Shown here one piece after another: positions 1 to 6,002 of a stretch of 8,320 nt of DNA (position 1 is the stretch's first letter; each line of letters begins with the position of its first letter). Position numbers and translations under genes: made by a program. The notes beneath the pieces were generated by a model. That model was given only the letters and a program-made list of their open reading frames with translations. It searched no databases and was not told the origin of the DNA. Source of the stretch: an uncultured Saprospiraceae bacterium. Its GTDB lineage: Bacteria; Bacteroidota; Bacteroidia; Chitinophagales; Saprospiraceae. The DNA lies in NCBI GenBank assembly GCA_937967535.1, contig CALCMV010000317.1, positions 1-8,320 of the forward strand, written 5' to 3'.

Positions 1-873
1 GACGATGATGAGGTGGATATGCTCGAAAGGTCGGGCGATGTGATTGACGGAGAGCCGACAGCATGGGAAGAAATGATGGGTTTTGTCCAACAAAATGACC
101 TCGCTATCAACGAAAATTACATGCAATTGCAGACTCGGCTGGATGTGGATAATTTCATTGATTTTGTAATTGCAGAAATGTATTTGGAGCTATGGGATTT
201 CCCTGAAAATAATCTCAAATATTGGCGCGAGCGCAGCCCAAACGCCCGATGGCAGTGGCTTTTCAACGATGGCGACGCTGCCATGCACGAATATTGGAAG
301 AGTAAATTTCGCGAAATCCTCACCCCCCTCGCAAGCGATTACGACAACCTTTCTTTTGTTATTTTATTAAGAAAATTATTGGCAAATTCTGATTTCAAAG
401 CGCGTTTGCATGGGCGTTTTTTATTTCATCTAAATCATACGCTTTCTCCGAATAATGTGATTCACAAGATTGATTCGCTCACACAAATTTACGACCCTGT
501 GATGCCCGAACACATCCGGCGTTGGGGCTATCCGGCTACGATGAATGACTATCATGCAGCAGTGGCGCATATGCGTCAATTTGCTGCCTTACGCCCTGCG
601 ATTTTAGTGGCAGAATTGGAAGCGATTTTGGGGCAGCCTTTTAGCGTTTTTCCTAATCCGGCGCAGGAAGAGTTGTATATTCAATGGGATGACGATGTGC
701 CAAATCTTGCGGCAAGTTATGTGTTATATAATGCGCTTGGGCAAGGTGTAGCATCCGGTATTTTGGAGGGAAATCCGGCAGCGGTGCGAGTGGCTGACTT
801 GGAATGTGGGGTGTATTTTTTGAGGGTATTTTTTGAGGGTGTTTATTATGGGGTGCGGGTGGTGAAATACTAA
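1..873 (+). CDS. CotH kinase family secreted protein with T9SS C-terminal sorting domain (5'-partial)
   Basis: The reading frame is open from base 1, so the start lies upstream and 290 codons are visible. Residues about 45-95 carry a CotH-like block: a DVDNFIDF stretch, a NLKYWRE segment, then RWQWLFNDGDAAM, whose D-x-D resembles the metal-binding aspartates of the family. A following LLRKLLANSDFKARL segment and an RRWGYP stretch also fit CotH proteins. The upstream kinase-core residues are outside the window, so activity cannot be judged. The last ~80 residues form a type A T9SS sorting domain: SVFPNPA (nt 643-663), VLYNALGQ, then GVYFLRV and a terminal RVVKY. In Bacteroidota such domains direct export through the type IX system and are normally cleaved, with attachment to surface lipopolysaccharide or release. 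The substrate is unknown; CotH-type kinases phosphorylate proteins. A 13-bp tandem duplication lies inside the signal coding region. Family assignment is from recalled motifs; the sorting domain is the surer part. Confidence 0.85.
   Translation, partial: DDDEVDMLERSGDVIDGEPTAWEEMMGFVQQNDLAINENYMQLQTRLDVDNFIDFVIAEMYLELWDFPENNLKYWRERSPNARWQWLFNDGDAAMHEYWKSKFREILTPLASDYDNLSFVILLRKLLANSDFKARLHGRFLFHLNHTLSPNNVIHKIDSLTQIYDPVMPEHIRRWGYPATMNDYHAAVAHMRQFAALRPAILVAELEAILGQPFSVFPNPAQEELYIQWDDDVPNLAASYVLYNALGQGVASGILEGNPAAVRVADLECGVYFLRVFFEGVYYGVRVVKY
815..840 (+). repeat. 13-bp perfect tandem duplication inside the T9SS signal coding sequence
   Basis: The 13-mer ATTTTTTGAGGGT occurs twice head to tail, at 815-827 and 828-840. 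The unit is not a multiple of three, so gaining or losing one copy would shift the frame in the last ~15 codons of the sorting domain. Both copies encode residues that fit the consensus end of the domain (GVYFLRV then FEGVYYG), so the repeat may simply be coincidence. Confidence 0.9.
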
Positions 874-876
874 TTT

Positions 877-909
877 TTGGGAATCATTCTGTCTAATTTT
901 GTATCTTTG
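877..909 (+). promoter_or_regulatory. Putative Bacteroidota-type promoter of the R-M cassette, with doubled -7 box
   Basis: Two overlapping-phase matches to the -7 consensus TAnnTTTG stand side by side: TAATTTTG at 894-901 and TATCTTTG at 902-909. A TTG at 877-879 could serve as the -33 element for the second box (22-bp gap). The second box ends 3 bp before ATG 913, so transcripts from it would be leaderless or nearly so; from the first box the leader would be only a few bases longer. It sits in the 39-bp gap after the CotH stop. Initiation has not been measured; this is a consensus match only. Confidence 0.5.
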
Positions 910-912
910 AGC

Positions 913-1806
913 ATGTTTACAAATCAATTTTTGAATAAAGTCATACAAGGTGATTGTTTGGAAGTCATGCAGTATCTGCCTGATAATTCGGTGGATATGG
1001 TGCTGTGTGATTTGCCCTACGGAACTACACAAAATAAATGGGATTCGGTGATTGATTTGGATAAATTATGGAAAGCGTATCATCGGGTGGTGAAGAAGAA
1101 TGGAGCGATAGTGCTGACCGGACAGGGGGTTTTTACAGCTAAATTGATATTGAGTAATGAGAAGTATTTTAAGTATAAAGTTGCTTGGATAAAATCGAAA
1201 GCCACCAATTTTCTGAATGCAAAAAAACAACCGCTTCGCAAACATGAGGATATTTGTGTTTTCTATCGAAAACAACCAACTTATAATCCGCAAATGACGC
1301 TTGGCGAAGCCTACGACAAAGGCATTAGAAAAGACCAATATACAGGCAGTTATGGCAATTTTAAGCCCCGACATGTAAAGAGTAGTGGTGAACGCTACCC
1401 GACAGATGTGGTGATGTACGAAGAAAACCTCGATTGGGTATATTGCAAAACTGCCGAGAGCGAAGGTACGGTATATCACCCGACACAAAAACCGATTGAG
1501 TTGGGGCGATATTTAATTAGAACTTATACCAACCCCGGCGACGTAGTGTTGGATAATGCTTGCGGTAGTGGAAGTTTTTTATTGTCAGCAATTCTTGAAG
1601 GTCGCGATTTTATTGGTATTGAAAAAAATGAAAATGTGCTATTACATAAAGTAAAAGAAATTGATTATATCAAAATATGTAATAAGCGAATTGATAAAAC
1701 ATTAAAAGAAATGCAAATTGAAACCGCAAAATTGACACTTTTTGATGAGCCTGCGCCTGCATGTGGAATATTGAATCAACAGCCACAAGTTGCGAGTAAT
1801 CATTAA
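913..1806 (+). CDS. DNA adenine/cytosine-N4 methyltransferase, beta class (N6_N4_Mtase family), R-M partner
   Basis: This 297-residue protein transfers a methyl group from S-adenosylmethionine to an exocyclic amino group in DNA. Motif order is that of beta-class enzymes: catalytic motif IV DLPYGTTQNKWD at residues 33-44, a variable middle (about 95-185) as probable target recognition region, HPTQKP at 189-194 (motif X side), then the SAM-binding motif LDNACGSGS at 213-221 followed by FIGIEKNE. The usual LDPFxGSGT is here altered to DNACGSGS, a known kind of variation. DLPYGTT..KWD is common in phage-borne and orphan methylases. I chose ATG 913; a TTG at 877 would put twelve residues without family similarity in front and would overlap the promoter-like boxes. 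The next gene begins 23 bp downstream, so it is probably cotranscribed with and protective for the R-M enzyme. Whether it makes N6-methyladenine or N4-methylcytosine cannot be read from the motif; adenine is likelier. Confidence 0.9.
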   Translation: MFTNQFLNKVIQGDCLEVMQYLPDNSVDMVLCDLPYGTTQNKWDSVIDLDKLWKAYHRVVKKNGAIVLTGQGVFTAKLILSNEKYFKYKVAWIKSKATNFLNAKKQPLRKHEDICVFYRKQPTYNPQMTLGEAYDKGIRKDQYTGSYGNFKPRHVKSSGERYPTDVVMYEENLDWVYCKTAESEGTVYHPTQKPIELGRYLIRTYTNPGDVVLDNACGSGSFLLSAILEGRDFIGIEKNENVLLHKVKEIDYIKICNKRIDKTLKEMQIETAKLTLFDEPAPACGILNQQPQVASNH

Positions 1807-1829
1807 ATTGCCAAATAAATCCGAAACCA

Positions 1830-4586
1830 ATGGCAAAAATCACCTATAATGAAAGAAGTTGGGCGATTGACGTAATCAGTGAAATCAACATCTTCCTCTC
1901 CAACAAAGACTTGCACATCAAAAGTGCGAGCGGCGAACACACTGTCAGTGATACCCAAAAGAGTCTTTTTCCTGATATTTTACTATTCAAAGACCGGGAC
2001 AAAAGCCTTATTTTGCAAGGTTGGGAATTAAAAATGCCCGACACTGCTATTAATAATGCTGCTTTTGTGCAAAATGCTATTCAAAAAGCTAAAATACTTC
2101 GACGGAATAGTTTTATTCTTTGGAATGTAAAAAGTGCAGTGTTGTACATCAGACAAGAGGACGATTACCGCATTTTTAAGACGTGGAAAAATATTGATAT
2201 TCAAGGTAGAAGTAAAGTAAAACCCAAACAAAATCTCTGGGTGCAGTTGCTCCACCAAATACTTACTGATTTGAACAGCTTCTTTGAATCAGGACAAATC
2301 GAAGCAAATACTAAAGCTGAAATTGTATCTATCCGTGCCGTTATTGATGTCATTCTTGCGAACACCACCGATACCGCCGAAACGCTCAAACAAAACATTC
2401 GTAAAAATGCGGAATTGGAAGCGCAAATAAATCATTGGTGGTCGGTTTCTTGTGTCGAATACGGTTATAAAAATACGGATAATGAAGAAAAACTCACGAC
2501 TTTATCTACCATCGCTCTGACTAATTGGGTATTCAAAATCGTTTTTGCTCACATCTTGAAAAAGTACTTTAATCCGGCAAAGCGGATTGATGAGATTGGG
2601 ATAAATTCTACGATTAATGAAGCGGTTGAAATTCTCTTGTTTATCTCTGAAAAATGTAATTTTTGGAGCATATTTAATCTGCACTTTGCCCAAAGTTATA
2701 TTTCTTCAAATGCTTGGCAACAAATCACGCAGCTCAATCATTTTCTATCTGATTTAAATATAAAAAATATTGATATTGAGGTGCTTCACCAACTTATGCA
2801 AGATGCCGTTTCTTCATTTCGGCGTAAAGTTGCAGGACAGTACGCTACACCGCCGCAGCTCGCAGAATTGTTGACCCGACTTACGATTAGCGACAAAACA
2901 AAAACCATACTTGACCCTTGTTGTGGCACAGGAACTATCATCAAAAAAGCCTACAAACTCAAAAGTGAATACGATATTCCACAGACTGAAATTCTGCAAA
3001 CCCTGTGGGCATCTGACAAATATACTTTTCCGCTTCAATTAGCGAATCTCTCCCTTTCTACACCCGATAATTTTGGTCAAATCTTACAACTTTTCAATAC
3101 CGATGTTATTGATTTGGCTACGGATAAAGCAATTAATTTCCAAGACCCAAATAATGGTCAAGCAGTCATTAGAAAACTACCTTTGGTGGATTATATCATT
3201 TCCAATTTACCATTTATCAGCAGCAAGCAAATCAAAACATCCAATCCTGATATACCCAAAATCAATGATTGGATAAACGACCAAATCGGTGAGAAAATCA
3301 AACTCAGCGGAAAAAGTGATATGTTTGCTTACTTGCCGTTTTACTTTCACCAACTCTTGAAAAGTGATGGCAAAATTGGATTGATTTTGTCAAATGCTTG
3401 GATTGGTGCAGGCTATGGAGAAATATTTTTAGACCTTTTTCAACGTTTTTTCACCATAGAATACGTCCTGATTTCAGGCGAAGGCAAATGGTTTCAAAAT
3501 GCACAGGTAGTTACGACCATATTAATTGCCAATAAAAAACTTCCCTCTCAACCTGCTCCGACTCATCATAAAATACGTTTTTGTACGCTCAATCAAAAAA
3601 TTGAAAACATAAAAGATGTAAAGCGACTCAGCGAAGATATTATTCTTTCAAAGTCCGACAATAATCTAAATATCAATGAATACACTTCGTCTGAAATACA
3701 ATTTATCCGAGAAAGCATGGGCATCACCCAAATGGGCTTTTTCACAAATTTAAAATGGGCAGAGGAGATAAAGGATAAACTCATTCATACCCATCAAATT
3801 TTTGATTTTATCAGAGGAGAACGGCGCGGACAAAATCGTATGTTTTACCCCGAAGCCGGACATGGAATTGAGCAGGATTATCTCGTACCTGTTTTACGAA
3901 ATTTACGAGATACTAAAAATCTGATTTGTGTACCAAATAAAGAAGCCTTTTGTTGTTCAAAAAGCATCGCAGAACTCAAGAAACTCGTTCATACAGGCGC
4001 ATTAAAATGGATAGAATCATTTGAAAATCAAATAAATAATACAGGGCTGCCATTGCCACAGGTTTTGAAAAAAACCGGATTACATTGGTATGAAATGACA
4101 ACAAATAGCATGGCAGATTTCGTGATGAATGTCAATGCTCACGATAGTCTTTTCGTAGCAAAATCTCTCGAACGCGGACTCATTGACCAACGTATGATTG
4201 GGCTTTCTTTTAAAGAAAAATATCGCACCGAAAATCCTGATATTTATCTGGCACTACTCAATTCCATGTTGAGTATGTTTCTTATTGAGGCTTCCGGTTT
4301 CGGTAGAGGGCAAGCAGCATTGGATTTGAGGTCGCAAAAAATGAAAGCAGACTTCAGAATGTTAAATCCTCAATTGCTCAACGCCGAACAAAAACAAACT
4401 ATTCTGACTGCTTTCCAACCCATTTTAAACAGAAACAGATTGCCATTGCCGCAGGAAATAGAATCACCCGATAGAATTAATTTTGAAAAAATACTATTGA
4501 AAATTTATGGAATAGAAACACATTATGAGTCTGTCAAATCCTCCCTTCTCCAACTGTACAAAATCAGATTTGCAGTAAAGCGTTGA
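1830..4586 (+). CDS. Type IIG-like restriction-modification enzyme: PD-ExK nuclease + gamma-class N6-adenine methyltransferase + target recognition region
   Basis: This 918-residue single chain appears to combine cutting, methylation and specificity. The N-terminus has a PD-(D/E)xK pattern: P48-D49 in SLFPDILLF and E66-L67-K68 in QGWELK, with an upstream helix containing E8 and E18. A mainly helical linker (about 135-325) follows. The methyltransferase core has motif X GQYATPP (336-342), SAM motif I LDPCCGTGT (361-369), acidic residue D396 in ASDKY, and motif IV SNLPF (458-462). KSDMFAYLPFYFHQLLKSDG (495-514) matches the HsdM/Eco57I-type region after motif IV. Residues about 630-840, including RGERRGQNRMFYP and a later FGRGQAALDLR, resemble TaqI/Eco57I-type C-terminal recognition regions. 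Size and order match Eco57I-like type IIG enzymes; no separate HsdR or HsdS gene is present. Motif IV reads NLPF instead of the usual NPPF/NPPY. The start ATG 1830 lies 23 bp after the methyltransferase stop, with no good SD or promoter, which supports an operon. The recognition sequence is unknown. Confidence 0.85.
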   Translation: MAKITYNERSWAIDVISEINIFLSNKDLHIKSASGEHTVSDTQKSLFPDILLFKDRDKSLILQGWELKMPDTAINNAAFVQNAIQKAKILRRNSFILWNVKSAVLYIRQEDDYRIFKTWKNIDIQGRSKVKPKQNLWVQLLHQILTDLNSFFESGQIEANTKAEIVSIRAVIDVILANTTDTAETLKQNIRKNAELEAQINHWWSVSCVEYGYKNTDNEEKLTTLSTIALTNWVFKIVFAHILKKYFNPAKRIDEIGINSTINEAVEILLFISEKCNFWSIFNLHFAQSYISSNAWQQITQLNHFLSDLNIKNIDIEVLHQLMQDAVSSFRRKVAGQYATPPQLAELLTRLTISDKTKTILDPCCGTGTIIKKAYKLKSEYDIPQTEILQTLWASDKYTFPLQLANLSLSTPDNFGQILQLFNTDVIDLATDKAINFQDPNNGQAVIRKLPLVDYIISNLPFISSKQIKTSNPDIPKINDWINDQIGEKIKLSGKSDMFAYLPFYFHQLLKSDGKIGLILSNAWIGAGYGEIFLDLFQRFFTIEYVLISGEGKWFQNAQVVTTILIANKKLPSQPAPTHHKIRFCTLNQKIENIKDVKRLSEDIILSKSDNNLNINEYTSSEIQFIRESMGITQMGFFTNLKWAEEIKDKLIHTHQIFDFIRGERRGQNRMFYPEAGHGIEQDYLVPVLRNLRDTKNLICVPNKEAFCCSKSIAELKKLVHTGALKWIESFENQINNTGLPLPQVLKKTGLHWYEMTTNSMADFVMNVNAHDSLFVAKSLERGLIDQRMIGLSFKEKYRTENPDIYLALLNSMLSMFLIEASGFGRGQAALDLRSQKMKADFRMLNPQLLNAEQKQTILTAFQPILNRNRLPLPQEIESPDRINFEKILLKIYGIETHYESVKSSLLQLYKIRFAVKR

Positions 4587-4625
4587 AAGATTGTCTTAGG
4601 TTTTTTTTGATGAAATTATCAGTTA
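4587..4625. other. Convergent intergenic gap with T8 tract and TTATCAG tandem pair
   Basis: The 39 bp between the convergent stops hold a T8 run (4601-4608) and a tandem TTATCAG pair (4616-4622, 4623-4629). The second copy covers the ATPase stop and gives it TGA followed at once by an in-frame TAA when read on the minus strand. I see no convincing stem before the T run, so I do not call a terminator. Confidence 0.6.
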
Positions 4626-5825
4626 TCAGTACAAAAACCCCAACAAATACAAGGGAATTTTTTGCCCAAAACCAATTTCTATATCATCTGCAAAAATGTA
4701 GGCATTGGATAGGTTTTGTATTTGTTGGGCAGTTTTATTTTTTCCTCCGATTTCGATAGTCAGGTTGTTTTCTTCTACGAAAATATCGCCTTTTGTGGGC
4801 AAAGTAGAACTGTGACCTGCATGTTGTAGTTGGTTTAAGGCGAATGTTTCTCTTTGTGTTCCTTTATCAATATTGCTTTGAAGGACTAAAGATAAATTGG
4901 TGTTGTCCAAATAGATTTTATCCGGTTTTTGTAGTCTTGCAACACCTTTTCCTTTTCTATTTAAAAAGCGAAGAATACCTGCATCGTGTAGTGCGTACAA
5001 ATAATTGGAAACCGTGCTTCTTCCAATACTCAATTTGTCGGCTACTGCCGCAATATTGATGGTAAAGGGGGGCGACTCGGATATTACGCCCAATAATTTT
5101 TTAATCTTAGCGGTATTTTCGGAGGTATATCCATAAATATAATTGATGTCGGATTGTAAAACGACCTCTAATGCTTGCAATAATCTTTTTTGGAAAAATT
5201 CTTTTGCTTCGGCTTGCCCGTATGGATAATAGCCGGTTTGGAGGTAGTTTTTAAACAAAGCAATAGGTCTTACTTGTGCGGCAATTTCGGTGGCGATTTG
5301 CAGGTGATTTTCCGTAATTTCAGATAGAGAATAAACCGGAAAATCAATACCATGAACGAATGAAATATACTCCCTGAAAGACAATCCGCCTAATTCGTAA
5401 GTCAGCACCCTGCGACTCAAATCGGACTCTCCTTTCAGAATATCCAAAGCCGAAGAGGATGTAAAGATAAGCTGTAAATCCGGGTAGCCATCATAAACAA
5501 TTTTTAGCTCTCTGGACCAATCAGAGAGCTTATGGACTTCATCAACCAAGAGCGTTTTTCCGCCCAATTGATAAAATTGTTCCGCTAATTCATACAAACT
5601 GTGTTGATAAAAATAAGGATGGTCTAAAGTGACGTAGAGATGCTCCGACAAATCCTTTAATTCGTATTTTAAATACTGTAAAAGCATCGTCGTTTTCCCT
5701 ACTCCGCGAAAGCCCTTGATACCCAAAAATCGTGATTGCCAGGGGAGTTTTGAATAGGCATATCGCGTAAAATCCTTGTTGATACTTTTGAGTAAATTGC
5801 TTTGATATTGAATTAATTCTTCCAT
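4626..5825 (-). CDS. AAA_14/DUF4143 family ATPase
   Basis: This 399-residue ATPase belongs to the widespread AAA_14 + DUF4143 group, whose biological role is not established. Walker A is GFRGVGKTT (38-46), Walker B is TLLVDEVHKL (91-100), an SSS run at 123-125 is the likely sensor region, and SRR at 137-139 may hold an arginine finger. Residues about 255-290 form a winged-helix-like segment (VADKLSIGRSTVSNYL). The C-terminal part has the restriction-endonuclease-like fold signature of DUF4143: E326 in RETFALNQL, D347 in KGDIFV, and E358 with K362 in IEIGGKNK. The normal ending of that motif is usually EVK(S/G), so the GG insertion makes nuclease activity uncertain. Length is typical and the gene is intact. 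It converges on the R-M gene, so it is not in that operon. Neighbourhood suggests a mobile or defence-associated gene, but such ATPases occur in many contexts. A repeat-rich promoter suggests self-regulation. Confidence 0.9.
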   Translation of the reverse strand: MEELIQYQSNLLKSINKDFTRYAYSKLPWQSRFLGIKGFRGVGKTTMLLQYLKYELKDLSEHLYVTLDHPYFYQHSLYELAEQFYQLGGKTLLVDEVHKLSDWSRELKIVYDGYPDLQLIFTSSSALDILKGESDLSRRVLTYELGGLSFREYISFVHGIDFPVYSLSEITENHLQIATEIAAQVRPIALFKNYLQTGYYPYGQAEAKEFFQKRLLQALEVVLQSDINYIYGYTSENTAKIKKLLGVISESPPFTINIAAVADKLSIGRSTVSNYLYALHDAGILRFLNRKGKGVARLQKPDKIYLDNTNLSLVLQSNIDKGTQRETFALNQLQHAGHSSTLPTKGDIFVEENNLTIEIGGKNKTAQQIQNLSNAYIFADDIEIGFGQKIPLYLLGFLY

Positions 5826-5849
5826 TTTGACTTGTATTCAAGTCAAAAT
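5824..5849. promoter_or_regulatory. Perfect 11-bp-arm palindrome at the ATPase start (probable operator or leader hairpin)
   Basis: The arms ATTTTGACTTG (5824-5834) and CAAGTCAAAAT (5839-5849) are exact inverse complements around a TATT centre. The left arm overlaps the ATPase start codon (5823-5825, minus strand) and the right arm runs into its -7 box. The site could bind a repressor, possibly the winged-helix region of the encoded protein, or fold in the mRNA over the start codon. A same-orientation copy of its TCAAGTCA half lies 33 bp away at 5871-5878. Confidence 0.65.
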
Positions 5850-5874
5850 TAGTTTAAAAATGCCTTGAAGTCAA
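5844..5874 (-). promoter_or_regulatory. Putative promoter of the ATPase gene (TTG / 20 bp / TAATTTTG)
   Basis: Read on the minus strand, TTG at 5874-5872 and TAATTTTG at 5851-5844 are separated by 20 bp, matching the Bacteroidota -33/-7 pattern. The ATG begins 18 bp after the -7 box. Both elements are bordered by the octamer TGACTTGA (5878-5871 and 5845-5838). A second TAnnTTTG match, TATTTTTG at 5909-5902, lies further upstream and lacks a good -33 partner. Confidence 0.55.
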
Positions 5875-5878
5875 GTCA
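5871..5878. repeat. Extra TCAAGTCA half-site over the -33 element
   Basis: TCAAGTCA here repeats 5838-5845 in the same orientation, 33 bp apart, about three helical turns, so both would face the same side of the DNA. It covers the TTG that I assign as the -33 element of the ATPase promoter. Confidence 0.55.
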
Positions 5879-5889
5879 TTTTCATTCTT

Positions 5890-5907
5890 TTTTTGATAAA
5901 TCAAAAA
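5890..5907. repeat. 18-bp palindrome in the divergent intergenic region
   Basis: TTTTTGAT (5890-5897) and ATCAAAAA (5900-5907) are exact inverse complements around AA. It lies between the two divergent genes, outside the core promoters I assign, and is different in sequence from the TCAAGTCA sites. It may be an operator, or a by-product of AT-rich sequence. Confidence 0.5.
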
Positions 5908-5988
5908 TAGTTCAAGGGGTTTCCTTCTGAAACATTTACTCATTTCATCATTTACTCCTCTACTCATTCGACTCGGCATGTTTTTTTC

Positions 5989-5996
5989 TATATTTG
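5989..5996 (+). promoter_or_regulatory. Putative -7 box of the M23 peptidase gene
   Basis: TATATTTG matches TAnnTTTG exactly and ends 6 bp before ATG 6003, so the transcript would have almost no leader. Upstream, TTCG at 5967-5970 is the only poor candidate for the -33 element. A TTG inside this box is an apparent alternative start, which I reject. Confidence 0.5.
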
Positions 5997-6002
5997 CGCC
6001 AA

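Noticed and set aside
877..912. Upstream TTG start for the methyltransferase adding 12 residues
   Set aside because: The extra residues have no family similarity and the DNA overlaps the TAnnTTTG promoter boxes; ATG 913 gives the usual N-terminus.
1066..1488. 140-codon minus-strand open frame inside the methyltransferase gene
   Set aside because: Lies wholly opposite a gene with clear catalytic motifs; product has no recognisable domain.
1830..4586. BREX PglX or type I HsdM as identity of the large methylase
   Set aside because: PglX is normally larger and sits with other brx genes, none of which are seen; HsdM is shorter, lacks an N-terminal PD-ExK domain and needs an HsdS gene, also absent.
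4591..4612. Rho-independent terminator at the T8 tract between the convergent genes
   Set aside because: No stable stem precedes the T run on either strand.
5590..5841. 83-codon minus-strand frame overlapping the ATPase start
   Set aside because: Out-of-frame shadow of the Walker A region of the ATPase; begins inside the palindrome.
5994..6002. TTG start for the M23 protein adding 3 residues
   Set aside because: The TTG is the end of the TATATTTG box; ATG 6003 followed by a basic and hydrophobic signal sequence is better.
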